64,000 bases of DNA, taken from positions 750,467 through 814,466 of the forward strand of contig NW_022985195.1 in assembly GCF_010093535.1 (NCBI RefSeq), given 5' to 3'. This stretch comes from Lindgomyces ingoldianus. Taxonomy: Eukaryota; Ascomycota; Dothideomycetes; Pleosporales; Lindgomycetaceae. Below are positions 21,402 to 32,503 of the stretch, in pieces. The notes below the pieces were generated by a model. It made no database searches. It saw only the letters and a program-made list of their open reading frames with translations, and was not told the DNA's origin. Numbering within the stretch: the first letter of the stretch is position 1; every line of letters starts with the position of its first letter. The translations under genes and the position numbers were made by a program.

Positions 21402-23432
21402 TTAATTCTGCGACTTATGGCTAATAACACTCGCCCGTCTCGCCTCTAGCACGGCATCTTCATGCGTAGGCGGACCTTGATAATTCTTCTTCCCCCAGAT
21501 GAAATACCAAGCGCCTGAGATAACGAAGAAAGCGAAGAAGACAACGGATGCATAGTTCATGGTTTCGGCGGCAACCGGGATGGCGGATGGCATGCAGAAC
21601 AGGGGGATTGCTAGGGCGGACCAGCCTAGGATTGTTAGTACGAAATAGGTGGTGGGAGGGGAAGAGGCTATGCGCAGTGGGGATGGAGTAGGGGGAAGAG
21701 GGCTTGAGGGGGGAATGAGGACGGGGGAAGCTTACATAGCGCGATGACATTACACACCACACCAAAAACGCCTAGATTAAAACTGCCTTCAGCAATATGT
21801 CTCCTCCCACCCGCCAGCGACACCGCAATCGGCACCGCATAACTCAACGTCAAGCAAATCACACCAACACCTGAGAACGCATTAAACGCGGCAGCAGAAC
21901 CAAAATATATAACTCCCAGCAATATTTGCACAACCATACTCAACATCATAGCATTCAGCGGCACATCGAGATTCTCGTTCACAGCCCGCCACCACTTCGA
22001 CCCGGGAATTGCACCGTCGCGCGCGAATGCCCATGTACAGCGCGATGCGGCCGTTGTGCAACCAATGCCACAGAAGATGGCGAGAACGAGGAGCGGGACG
22101 AGGAGGCCGAAGGCCCCGCCCGCGGAACCTACAGCGGATTTAAGGATCGGGGGAACGGGTTGCGCGGAGAGGAGGGAGGCGAGGTACGCTTGGTCTGGCA
22201 TAACAAAGAGGAGGGGGATGAGGAAGACGAGGCCTGCGAAGGTGTTGAGGATGATGGTGCCGACCATGGCTTTGGGGACCTGGGTTGCGGGTTGTTCGAC
22301 TTCTTCACACATTCTGTGGGTGGGTTAGCTGGGGTTTGGAAAGTGGGATGTTACCGTTGCCGGAGTGCTGCTTGGGGACGGAGGGTTGCGTTGAAGAGAG
22401 GGAGAAAATAGCCGCAAGGGAAGCTGTCGTTTTGGGATATGGGAATGGTGCATTGGTTGAGAAGGGCTGGCGAGCGGGCGTTCTCACGAGATAATCATGC
22501 CAGTACTCGAAGTCGCATAGGCAGCCTGCAGAAGTCCGACACAAAATGACCATCCCGCTGGCCATCCGGAGATGGGATTGAATTCGCCAAACACATAAGA
22601 GCCGTTATGACGGCCCTGTTTCGCAATGGCAAGCACACACACCACAATGCAGATAAGGCCTGCAAAAGTCCAGAAAATGGCGAATGTCTATACACACGAT
22701 AAGCATCGGCATTCGGACACTTGCGCGAGAGAGGGATTCATTTCTCACATCTAGGAGAGGCAACCAGCGGTTTCCAAGCGCAGATACGGCATTGCAGAGC
22801 AATGTAATTCCAACAAAGATTAGGAAGATTTGGTAAGGTTCGCCTGCGAAGATGCCGACGCCGGGGGCACTTTCGAAGACATTGATACATGCCGCTAGAA
22901 ATAAAGTGGTTCCAAAATTTACGGCGAGAGTGATGGTGATGTTTCCCACCACAAAAGACCATCCGCAAATCCAGGACGCGATTCTTCGATAGCTGGGTGG
23001 GGAAAGCATGAAAGTCTGATAGTACACTCCTCCGGCTGTTGGATACACAGACGTGATTTCTCCCAAAGAAATGGCAACGCAGAGAATGATGATGGAGACA
23101 GTGACCCATCCCCAAACGATGTTCGCAGGGCCCCCCCCAACAAGAGGATAGTAGAACGTTGTTGCTAGACCGTAGGGAATGGATGCCAGGACGAAGGACA
23201 TGAAAGCGACTTGGAGGGTTGATCTTGATCGCACGAGTTCGGACTTATAGCCCATGGCAGCCAAAAGGTCGTCTGCAGAATTGTGCCCGCCATCTTCACC
23301 CAGATTCGTTTTGCCCGTTAGACTCAACTTCCGCTCTTTGCCTGCAGAGCCGCGTCGGTGGACGTCGTTCTCGGCTGCATATGCATTTGCCTGTGTCCCG
23401 TAGGTCTGGGTCCCAGTCGATGGATCGGCCAT
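21402..23432 (-). CDS. APC-superfamily amino acid / GABA / choline-type permease
   Basis: Four exons: 22749-23432, 22488-22687, 21736-22313 and 21402-21667; introns 61, 174 and 68 bp, all GT...AG and in frame; product 575 aa. After a hydrophilic N-terminus of about 75 residues come many hydrophobic segments. Family landmarks include LASIPYGLATTFYYPLVGGG, SVYPTAGGVYYQTF and SMCEEVEQPATQVPKAM (the conserved EE/P segment of the amino acid/choline transporter branch). The RDGAIPGSKWW loop is also typical. The C-terminal exon adds a last transmembrane helix and a polar tail. Substrate cannot be assigned among amino acids, GABA and choline. It lies head-to-head with the dehydrogenase at 24294. Confidence 0.88.
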
Positions 23433-24293
23433 GGTTCGATCGTATCACGATTTGCAAACAGGAGGGGTAGAAACCAGGGTTAAGGAAAAGAAATCCTTTA
23501 AAACATGAAGGCACAAAAGACTTCTCCCTCGGTTGCTGCGCGATCGGTGATTTTGAGCTCCTGCATCCAAACGTCAGGCGATGCAGAGTCCGGGCCCGCT
23601 ACCAAGCATTAGGAAGTTGGATGCAAACCGAGACGCCGCGAGTCCAGAAAGAGTTTGTAGCCCGCTCCTTGGCAGGCCCGTATCACGGTCCAGATATCGG
23701 CAGCACCGCTGTTGGAGTATCCGCGAGTTTGGCCGAGGATCCCGAGCTTGGGCATTGGGACAGGCTAGCCTGGAGTGTCATAGCACGGAAGGTTGAGGGA
23801 TTACTCAAAGTGGATATTCAATGGAAAGGGGGTATTTGCCTTGGGAGTTTCGATGGAGATGTAACTTGGGAGTAACGGTGGACTGCATCAGTGGCTGCAG
23901 GGCTTGTGTGGGATTGATGTTCCCGCTTCATTCATGCGTCTAACGACCTGGTGGCTGTCATTGGCCGGGGTCTGGAATTACTAATTGGCATTTGATGATA
24001 GTTTTGAGCAAAGAAATTAGAGTACGTGTCTGACAACTAGAACCTTAGTTTGAAATGTGGATTGACGCTCGAGAGTTGCGTGTAGTGGGGAGTGCTCTTC
24101 CATCAGATCGGAACGCGCCCTACTAAAGATTGATTCCGAACTAGTAGCGACATGAGAGACCCAGTCCTTAAGATAGGAAGCTTTAGTTCATATCAGAAGG
24201 AAAGCATATCCTAATGCAGCACTCCCACTGCCTCCATCGTCCCACACTCGGATCACGAAACAGCGGGCCGATTCTGAATTGTCGTCAGCCATC
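23433..24293. promoter_or_regulatory. Divergent intergenic region (permease / D-2-hydroxyacid dehydrogenase)
   Basis: These 861 bp lie between two diverging starts and must hold both promoters. An open stretch at 23621-23875 (+) has no recognisable domain. No operator identified. Confidence 0.4.
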
Positions 24294-25373
24294 ATGCATC
24301 ATGAAATCGTCGCGCTGGAGCGCATCCACCAACCCCTGCCGTCGCAATTCACTTTCCCCCCACCAACAACGTACAACCTCATCGCGTACGACCGCCCTGA
24401 GCCCGAAAAACTTCGCGAAAGGGTTAAAGATGCTACGATCATCATCGTCACGACGATGAGAATCTCCGCTGCACTTCTTGCGGAAGATGTAACCCCAAAG
24501 CTCCGCCTCATCGCCGTCATGGCGGCGGGCACCGACCCCATCGACCTCGGAGCCTGCAAAAAGAGAGGGATAAGAGTGACAAATTGCCCTGCAGCGAATC
24601 TCGATTCCGTCAGCGAGCATGCGATTGGTCTCTACTTTGCGACCAGGCGTAGGACGGTGATGCTGGATGCATTGACGAGGAAGGTGCCAAGTGAATGGAT
24701 AGAGAAGAAGAGTCTGAGCGGTTATTTGCGGTTTGCGGATGGGAGACCGCCGCTGAGCTGTGGGGATGAGGTTATGGGGGTGGTTGGCTATGGGGCATTA
24801 GGTATGCTGGGAGAGATGCGACGACGGAAGGAGCGAATGTAGATGACATAATGTTTAGGGAAACGTATCGCAAAGGTTGGCCGCGCGCTGGGAATGCAAA
24901 TCCTTGTCGCAGCGCGCAAATCTCCAGCATCGACACCGGTCCTGCCTCCCATTGGTGGCCATGAGAATCGCGTGCCGTTCGAAGACGTCCTGCGCAAAAG
25001 CACTGTGCTCGTCCTCTCCCTCCCTCGAAGCCCTGAAACAATGAACCTTATATCAACCCCCGAATTTGCCATCATGTCACCCTACGCCGTTATAGTAAAC
25101 ATCTCTCGAGGAGGCATAGTCGATGAAGCCGCACTCGTAAATGCTGCAAAGGAAGGCCGGATAGCTGGCTACGGCACCGATGTCTTCTTGAAGGAGCCCT
25201 TGGAAGGAGAAAAGGACAGTCCACTCTTGAGTGAGGAGGCAAAGGGTTTGAATATTATCGTCACCCCGCATCTAGCGTGGTTTGCAGAGCGGACAATGAC
25301 GAATCTAGGGCAAATATTAAAGGACACAGTGGAGGCGTGGGCCGACAACAGAGCTATAAACGTGATTGTATAA
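24294..25373 (+). CDS. D-isomer-specific 2-hydroxyacid dehydrogenase
   Basis: Two exons, 24294-24801 and 24859-25373, intron 57 bp (GTATGC...TAG); product 340 aa. The N-terminal catalytic half (LIAVMAAGTDPIDL, then VTNCPAANLDSVSEHAIGL) leads to the NAD(P) Rossmann motif VGYGALGKRIA. The GxGxxG spans the splice junction, which confirms it. The active-site Arg lies in VNISRGGIVDEAAL, a Glu follows in DVFLKEPLEGE, and the catalytic His in VTPHLAWFAE. Members reduce 2-keto acids such as glyoxylate or hydroxypyruvate. The ATG at 24294 gives MHHEIVALERIH, a usual family start. Exact substrate unknown. Confidence 0.9.
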
Positions 25374-25812
25374 TAAACAGACTGGGACAGTGGAGCAGTC
25401 CAGCAAAAGTTTGGTGGGGTAGAAGCTAAACTTATACCATAGCTGAAAGGCTCTCATTATGCTATCCTGTCAAGGGACCATTTGCATTAACCTATCTAGA
25501 ATTAGATAACAAGAAGGAAGGTGATACTTTCGTACAGTTATACCTTTATCATGGTTTGTAACATTAGACAGAAGAGGGAGGGGCAATGCTAAGAGCAAAA
25601 TCATAGCAAGGTTCCCGAATGATGGAAGCTAAACTAATCGACAAACAGGAAAGCAGTTGCAGTATTATACTAGTTGCACACGCAGTGGAAGCAATTATTG
25701 GAGTACTATCGCATCCGAAAAAAAATGCATTACTACAACTACATATTTCTGCAAGAATATTACCAGACGAGCACTCCGCCATCTATCTTCTATCACCTCT
25801 TGTAGTCTACCC
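25374..25812. other. Intergenic between convergent genes
   Basis: 3' flank of two convergent genes; short open stretches only, nothing recognised. Confidence 0.45.
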
Positions 25813-26891
25813 CTAAGTAGCATGCTGATTTAAAATCGCCCAGGCGTACACACGGTTGACCCAGAGGTCCACCAAGCACTCGAAACAGAATATCTTGTCC
25901 TTACGATCGACAATTCTGTTGATTTCGCGGATGATGTCGAGGTGGTCGTCCTTGGCGCGGACGAAGATAGCCATCTTGGGAGGGAAGTGCGGGAGGCTGA
26001 GTGGGGCAAGAGTCCTCAGGTCGACAGTAGGCTCGAGGGATATCGCCATCTGTCGTTCTTTGAAGTCGGCGTATTCGTGCGGAACTTTGCTGCACGAAGG
26101 ATGGGAGCAGGTTTCGGGTGGGAAGACTCGAATGACGAAGACGCTGTTCTCTATTAGGGAGTTAGGGAGATGCTAGCAACGTCAGTTTATAGGAACACTT
26201 AACGGCGAAGATCGTCTGCGATGGCTGCTATTACTTTGGCGCAGTCTAGATGACTATATGGGACATAGGTTACATCCGGAATAGCGGTCACGACAGCTAC
26301 AGGGCTCTTCGGAACGGTGGTCACGGGGCTATCCGAGAGGACAGCAGCAAGGTTATCTGGAGGAGATGGCGAAGGTGCTAGGCTTCGAGGATGCTCGTTC
26401 CAGATCCTGGATTGAAGCACTGGTAGGTGATGAGACGGGATGGCTATGACATTGTTCTCGTTCCCATATTCGTCCTGAAGAAGGTCGCGCGGAAGTTGTT
26501 GGAGGTACATGCGCAGATACATCTCAGTAACCGTCGTGTTCGGGTGTGAGGGAAACTGCATGCTGACGGAGTGCTCGGAATAGCTGGGATCCCATGAATC
26601 GTCATTGTCCTCATTCTCGCCATCTTTCTCCCCTTCAAGGCTTTTAGAGACAGTATATGGATAATCTCCGCCTAAGGAGATGTGTTTACGGCCATGTAGA
26701 TCCAGAGCTGGCTCCGTGTCGTCCACGTTCTTCTCAGTGTCGTTACTACACTCTGAAGATGTATCGAATGCATCCATTGGAGGACCTGAAAGCGTAATCC
26801 AATCAACTGGCTTGCCGAACCATGACATGATATCAATAGCATGGAAATCAGTATATTCCATTTGGAGAAGAGTGGGGAGATAACAAACCAT
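25813..26891 (-). CDS. Hypothetical protein of unknown family
   Basis: Two visible exons, 26204-26891 and 25813-26150, joined by a 53-bp intron (GTTAAG...TAG) that keeps frame (DDLR to QNSVFVIRVFPPE). The product is about 341 aa with an acidic, Ser/Asp-rich N-terminal third and a more ordered C-terminal part. That part includes AIFVRAKDDHLDIIREINRIV and a CFECLVDLWVN segment. I do not recognise the family. The start is uncertain. An upstream exon starting at 26934 or 26916 (AGNITTVNG) could splice through a GTTTGT donor to the AG before PPMDAFDTSS, which would replace the first about 38 residues. No membrane segment or signal peptide seen. Confidence 0.6.
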
Positions 26892-26934
26892 TGACAGTAG
26901 TGATGTTTCCGGCCATCTTTTCCCCGGACAGCAT

Positions 26935-28109
26935 TTCTGCGTATGATTACACTCGCTAGCTGTTCGTTGCGTGGAAGACGTAGGAGGTTGGAGAAAGAGA
27001 ACTTATGGTGTCACTATGTGTTTCTGTCTCACCCTGAACACGACAAAAAATGTTAGCACAGTTACAATTGGAGTCCCTAAAAAGCCAAAGGCCTGGTGGT
27101 AACAGGTTACGTATGTCTAACAAGAGGCTAAACAAGAATATAGCTGAGAGTGCGGTCTCTATATGAAATGTGAAGGGCGCTGGTAGAGCAATGCTCGGTG
27201 TCGCCGAAACCTTGACGGTAAGTGGAGGGGATAGGCAGATTGCTGTCAAATGGTAGTGGTGATTTATGGTGGTATCAAAGAATCGCAAGAGCCCGAGGCC
27301 GCAGTCGTGGAGAGGTCAGACGTTGTCAAAGAGACACAGTCGCTCTACGTAGGTTTGTGGAGTCAATGTTTACGTCTGCTGACGCTCGACAAGTCGTGGT
27401 GAAAGAATTGCCACTGTACGACTCCGCCCAATATTTCCTTTTAACGAGCGCTATCACTAGTAGAATTATACTTGCTTGCTCACGTTCTCCCACAGTTCAC
27501 AAGCCGATTGCGCCATTCTCCCTATCCTTCACCTTGCGAGCAATAGGGGAGTGCGGATGGCCCCTTGGCTGTTAATTCCCCCTAATAAGTCTTGATGCTT
27601 ACTTAATGTGCTGCTGAATTCTTTGACAGCTGCTTGAATGCATGATGGGAAATTAATTCCTGACAGCGAGCCAATTTCAGAATAACGAGGAATCCTGGGA
27701 TCGCCCGATCTTCGCAAGGCAGGGCTGCATATAACGCAGGGCAGCATCTAGGTAAAGCAGGCTAAAATAAGAACACAGTTTATATTGGCATTAAGCTCTG
27801 AGCGCTTCTGTTGACAACGCCCAACAAGAGAGAAAGCAATGATGAGCAGGACTGAATGGCTCGACACATATAAGGTCATCTGAGTCAAAGATCAACCAAG
27901 AGCCGTGATTCCATTGAAGTGGGATCGTAATGGTGATTCTGAAAGTGGCGAAGATGGCTGATGGTCGAGTAGCGAGGTTGAGCGGGACAATGATCTTCCG
28001 AATTTTCTCACCGCCCCGGCAGAAAATAGTCGCTCCGGAATTTTGACGCAAAAGTCCAGTTTCAATTTCTTCACCTTCCCACGCTGCCTACCCCTCCACA
28101 ATATTTGCA
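26935..28109. promoter_or_regulatory. Divergent intergenic region, upstream of SDA1
   Basis: About 1.2 kb between diverging genes. Open stretches at 26956-27288 (-) and 27222-27575 (+) overlap and carry no motif. The promoter role is by position only. Confidence 0.4.
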
Positions 28110-30460
28110 ATGGGCAAGCGCAAAGTAGGTGCTCTCGAGAAAGTCGACGCTGACTTGTACGTACCCTATGTAATCCCTAAGCTCTTCCTAAACCCTTCTA
28201 GATCAAATCTCCAATATAAAGTGCGGCGCGATCCAGCCTCCTACCGTGACGACTTTCAGAATCAGTATAGTCAATATGAGTCGTTCAGGGAGCTATTTAT
28301 GCAGAATCCCTCCATAACAGAGGATATTGGCATGGTCTCGTTCAGAGACTTGATCGATTTCGTCGCTCATGTTGCGGACTGCTATCCCGATATCACAGCG
28401 CGGTTTCCGGAGGACTTGATGCAGATATTGAGTCACCACCACGAAGAGGTGGAGATGGAGCTAAGGGATAAAATGGTTGGGAGCCTGGTATTACTAAGGA
28501 ATAAAGACATTATTGATTCTTCGACGTATGAGGAACCATTCTCTTCCCCTAAGGGCTGCTCTGACTTTGGGCAATATACAGACTCCTGAACACTCTGTTC
28601 CCAATCTTAGTCTCTACTCCAAGTAAATCCCTCCGCGCTCTCTTGTTCACTAAGATCTTATCCGACCTCCGATCGTCCAATTCCAAGGCTACGAACCACA
28701 AGCTTAATCGCACAATCCAGACCGTTCTCTACAATCTCCTCACCTCAGATAGGGAATCCCAGAAGGGCATATGGGCAGTCAAGATAACGCGCGAGCTCTG
28801 GAAACGGCAGATATGGGCCGATGCCAAGGCTGTAGAAATCATGAAGGAAGCTAGTCTAGCTGAGAATGAGAAAGTTATAACTGGTGGTGTGCGGTTCTTT
28901 CTAGGCGGAGACAAAGAGAGAGAAGAAGCTGCAGATGAGTCTAGTGATGACGATGAGAATATCGATATGAGCAAACTCCGACACCAGGCTAACATTAACA
29001 AGAAGACGAAAAAGAAAGAGAAGGAACTAAGAAAAGCCGCTGCAACAGTCAAACGGAAAGAAAAGAAGAAGAACGCTCCTCACCCACTTAATTTTTCCGC
29101 GCTTCACCTCCTCCACGACCCTCAAGGCTTCGCAGAAACCCTCTTCTCTAGACATGTCCAGAATGCAAAGTCAAAACTCTCCCTCGACTCTAAACTCCTC
29201 GTCCTCCAACTCGTTTCCCGTCTTGTTGGCCTCCACAAGCTGACCGTCATCTCACTATACTCGTATTTTCTAAAGTACCTGACACCACGACAAGCTTCCG
29301 TAACATCATTTCTCGCATGTCTCGCCCAATCCACGCATAGCTTAGTTCCTCCAGACGTGCTTGAGCCCCTCATACAGAAGATTGCAAACGAGTTTGTATC
29401 TGAAGCAGCGGCAGCAGAAGTTGCCGCTGCAGGTTTGAACTCGATCCGAGAGATTTGTGTGCGGCAACCACTGGCCATGAACGACACCTTACTGCAGGAT
29501 CTCGTCATGTACCGCAAGAGCAAGGACAAAGGCGTCATGATGGCGGCTAAAGGTCTTCTAAGTCTCTACAGGGAAGTTGGCGCCGAGCTATTGAAGAAGA
29601 GAGATAGAGGTAAAGATGCTACCATCGGGTTGCGTTCCGGGGAAATTAAAGAGCGGAGGTTTGGTGAGGAGGAGGCAGGTGAGATTGAAGGCATTGAGTT
29701 ACTGGAGAAATGGAAAGAGGAGGAAAGACGCAAGAAGCGGGAGGAAGAGGGTTTACCCCCCGATGCTCCTACAGACGAGGAAGAAGATGAGGCAGAAGAC
29801 TGGAAGAACTGGGATATTGAATCTGACGACACTGATTCATCTGGTGGCTGGATTAATGTCGAGAGTGACGGCGAAGACATCAACATTAGCGATTCTGAAG
29901 ATGAAAGAGAACGCCCGGCAAAGAAAGCCAAACTTGCCAGCGAGACCCCAGGACCCGAAGCAGGTGAGAAGGAGAACAGGTCAAAATCTAAAGAGCCAGA
30001 AGCGAAGAAAATCTCTAAGCTTGCAACGACACGCATTTTGACTCCCGCCGACCTCGCAAAGCTCCAAGAACTCCGTCTCGCCTCCTCTGTGGTATCCTCC
30101 ATGCCTTCTAACAAACGCCGCCAAGCCCTCGCAGCCCGGCACGCTGACGACCCTTTAACAGCTGCCGAAATCGAAGCACCTGGACTACTTGGGAAGAAGA
30201 CTACCAAGGAGGAGAAGATCGCCATGGCGAAGAAGGAGAAGGAAGAGCATCATCAAAGCACGACGGCCAAAAAGAAAGAAAAGAAGGCTGGCGAGGGAAA
30301 GAGCACGACGAACAAGGAGAAGGCGAGGAAGAAGAATTTCTTGATGACATTGGGGAAGGCCAAGGGGAAGCAGAAGAGGAGTTTGGTGGATGTGAGGAAG
30401 ACGCTGAGGGGCCATATTGATAGGCAGAAACGTGGTGGCAAGAGGGGAAACAGAGGATAA
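28110..30460 (+). CDS. SDA1: SDA1 family ribosome biogenesis protein
   Basis: Three exons: 28110-28156, 28202-28525 and 28582-30460; introns 45 and 56 bp; product 749 aa, close to the usual fungal SDA1 length. The N-terminal domain is well conserved (GALEKVDADLSNLQYKVRRDP across the first junction, then FVAHVADCYPDIT and KMVGSLVLLRNKDIIDS). Next come STPSKSLRALLFTKILSDLRS across the second junction and the HPLNFSALHLLHDPQGFAE block. The middle is a long acidic and Lys/Glu-rich tract (about residues 420-560). The C-terminus is strongly basic (KGKQKRSLVDVRKTLRGH, then RQKRGGKRGNRG), fitting nucleolar function. SDA1 is needed for 60S subunit maturation and export. This is a conserved core gene. 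Confidence 0.96.
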
Positions 30461-30781
30461 TTTTCCTTAGATGTTATGATTAAAACTTGGAAAGGCAGTC
30501 GGAATCGATACCCTAATGTATGTGTTCAAGTGGTCTCCTCGAGCGACCTGAGTTCGGGGTGATCCTAAAGGTGTGCATTCAGATGATACGTTTGCTGGAA
30601 TCTGTTCTTCAAGTACGAACATCTTAACCTCGAAACCCCAGACATAGAAAGTATATATGCGCTATGACAATCGCCAAGTGTATACCCAAACCCCGGCGCT
30701 AGCATCCTATCTGCCCTTAAATATTCCTTAAAATACTCACGCTTTTATATGCGGTCCAGCGTCCACCTCTCACTCGATATA
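30461..30781. other. Intergenic between convergent genes
   Basis: 3' flanks of SDA1 and the P450; no gene seen. Confidence 0.5.
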
Positions 30782-32503
30782 TTAATTCAGATCTAGCCTC
30801 CACACCACGTCTTCCTCCCCCTTCCTCCTCACAATCTTGACGATTGGCTCTTTGACTGGCTTCATCACACTCAAAGGAATCCGTCCATCATCTCTCGTCG
30901 GCAACTCCATCACCCCGCCCTTCGCAGACTCTATCTCAAACATATGCGCACACAACGTCATAAACCCCAAGATCTCACTCTGCGCGAAATGCCGTCCAGG
31001 ACATATCACACTTCCACCGCCGAAAGCGCGATATGCAGCACTCGGCACATTCTTGGGGAGTTGCGACGCCGTTCTTTCTGCACTCGCAGTTGCACTATTC
31101 CCTGCACCAGTCTCGGCTGAAAATTGCTCGGAAGAGGTGGTGGACGAGATGAATCGATTGGGCACGAAAGATTTTGCATTCGCGCCCCAGATGCTTTCGG
31201 CGGAGTGGATTACGCCGCTGGCGATTTGGATCATGGAGCCCTTTTTTAGAAGACATGGAGGGTGGCCTGGGGCAGTGATGTTGTGGGTGTTGGTTACGAG
31301 TCGGACGGAGGAGAGATTGGCAATTGTGCGGAGGGTTTCGCGGTAGGTGGAAACGAGAAGGGGGCATTTGGTTTTTAGCATTGCTACTGAAACTACTTTT
31401 TCATTGCCATCGGAGGACGTGGATACCGCTTGGATCGTCTCGGCGCGGATTTGGGCAAGCAGATCTGGGCGCGCGAACACATTGACGAGGAACCAGAATG
31501 TAGTTGGTACAGCGTTTCCGAGAATCCCAAAGAGTAGAATGAGCTCCGCGTGGCCGGCCATTTTAGTGGTGAGGCCGTGTTTGAGGTTGATGGCGACGCG
31601 CTTTTGGATTAACGGCGACGCCGTTTTGTAGTGCTCTTTCTCAACAAATTCTTGGAGTGCCGCGTTCACGGCTTTTCGCGCTGCCCAAGGCTTGCGCGCA
31701 GTTATCCAGGGGAGAATGTTGGCCATGACGCCGATCATGCCAGCTTCGTAGTCCCAGAACTTTTGCACCAGGGACGGGTGTATGGCGAACGGGTTTTGAG
31801 GACCATAGACGGTGAATGCGTTTGCGATTGTGAAGGTTTGTTTAACGAAGTCCATGAGATTTATCTCGCTCGCATTGGAACCCGATGCAAATGCGTTTAG
31901 AACTTCGGAGAACTTGTCAAGCTGCGTACTAGACATTTGGTTGAGGATTGGTCCGGGAGATAGTACAGCATTGACCATGTCATGAGCTTCAATCATCAGG
32001 CCTTCACTATGACCAAGCTCGCCATCTAAATTGTACCTAATGATTTTCATGCTCGGTTCATCAAAGTCGACGAGCCGTTTTGTGACTTCTAGAATCATGC
32101 CGTAGAAGGAGAGAGATTTAGATGCTCGCTGGATGGGCGCTGCAAGCTGGGGTGATATCACTACGATGGTCCGCGCATTGAGAGTTTGGAGAGTATAGAT
32201 GGGATATTGGGTGCGCTCGTTCACACGCGCAAAGTAGGACGCGCCATACCAGAACATGCCAACCACATGCCCTAGGAAGGGGAGACCATGGTGCGGGATA
32301 AGCGGCGGCTCTTTCGGGTCTTGGATGGCCTTGAGAAACTCTTCGCCGTCTAAGAGGAAGGCTAGGAGGGCATAAATGATGGCGTTATCAAGAAGAAAGC
32401 GGCGTAATCCATGATAATGCATCATGTAAAAGCCTATAGCAAGGACTACGAGATGGAGGAGCCATGGGATTTTGGCGTTCCATATTCGGGAAAGAGAAAG
32501 CAT
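30782..32503 (-). CDS. Cytochrome P450 monooxygenase
   Basis: Uninterrupted frame of 573 aa. An N-terminal hydrophobic anchor (WLLHLVVLAIGFYMM) and a second hydrophobic stretch lead into the Pro-rich hinge (PPLIPHHGLPFLGH). The I-helix region reads ILLFGILGNAVPTTFW, where the usual AGxxT is GNAVPT. The K-helix ExxR is ETLR in STYRETLRTI. The heme-binding loop is FGGGSVICPGRHFAQSE, with the Cys ligand. The general layout resembles fungal P450s related to the CYP7/CYP8 (7-alpha-hydroxylase, prostacyclin synthase-like) group; that placement is inference. No introns, unlike most neighbours. No secondary-metabolite backbone gene is adjacent. Confidence 0.93.
   Translation of the reverse strand: MLSLSRIWNAKIPWLLHLVVLAIGFYMMHYHGLRRFLLDNAIIYALLAFLLDGEEFLKAIQDPKEPPLIPHHGLPFLGHVVGMFWYGASYFARVNERTQYPIYTLQTLNARTIVVISPQLAAPIQRASKSLSFYGMILEVTKRLVDFDEPSMKIIRYNLDGELGHSEGLMIEAHDMVNAVLSPGPILNQMSSTQLDKFSEVLNAFASGSNASEINLMDFVKQTFTIANAFTVYGPQNPFAIHPSLVQKFWDYEAGMIGVMANILPWITARKPWAARKAVNAALQEFVEKEHYKTASPLIQKRVAINLKHGLTTKMAGHAELILLFGILGNAVPTTFWFLVNVFARPDLLAQIRAETIQAVSTSSDGNEKVVSVAMLKTKCPLLVSTYRETLRTIANLSSVRLVTNTHNITAPGHPPCLLKKGSMIQIASGVIHSAESIWGANAKSFVPNRFISSTTSSEQFSAETGAGNSATASAERTASQLPKNVPSAAYRAFGGGSVICPGRHFAQSEILGFMTLCAHMFEIESAKGGVMELPTRDDGRIPLSVMKPVKEPIVKIVRRKGEEDVVWRLDLN

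Noticed and set aside
26956..27575. Overlapping opposite-strand frames upstream of SDA1
   Set aside because: Mutually overlapping, no motif, and in the expected promoter region.
29566..30225. 219-codon minus-strand frame
   Set aside because: Ser-rich antisense shadow of the acidic/basic tract of SDA1.
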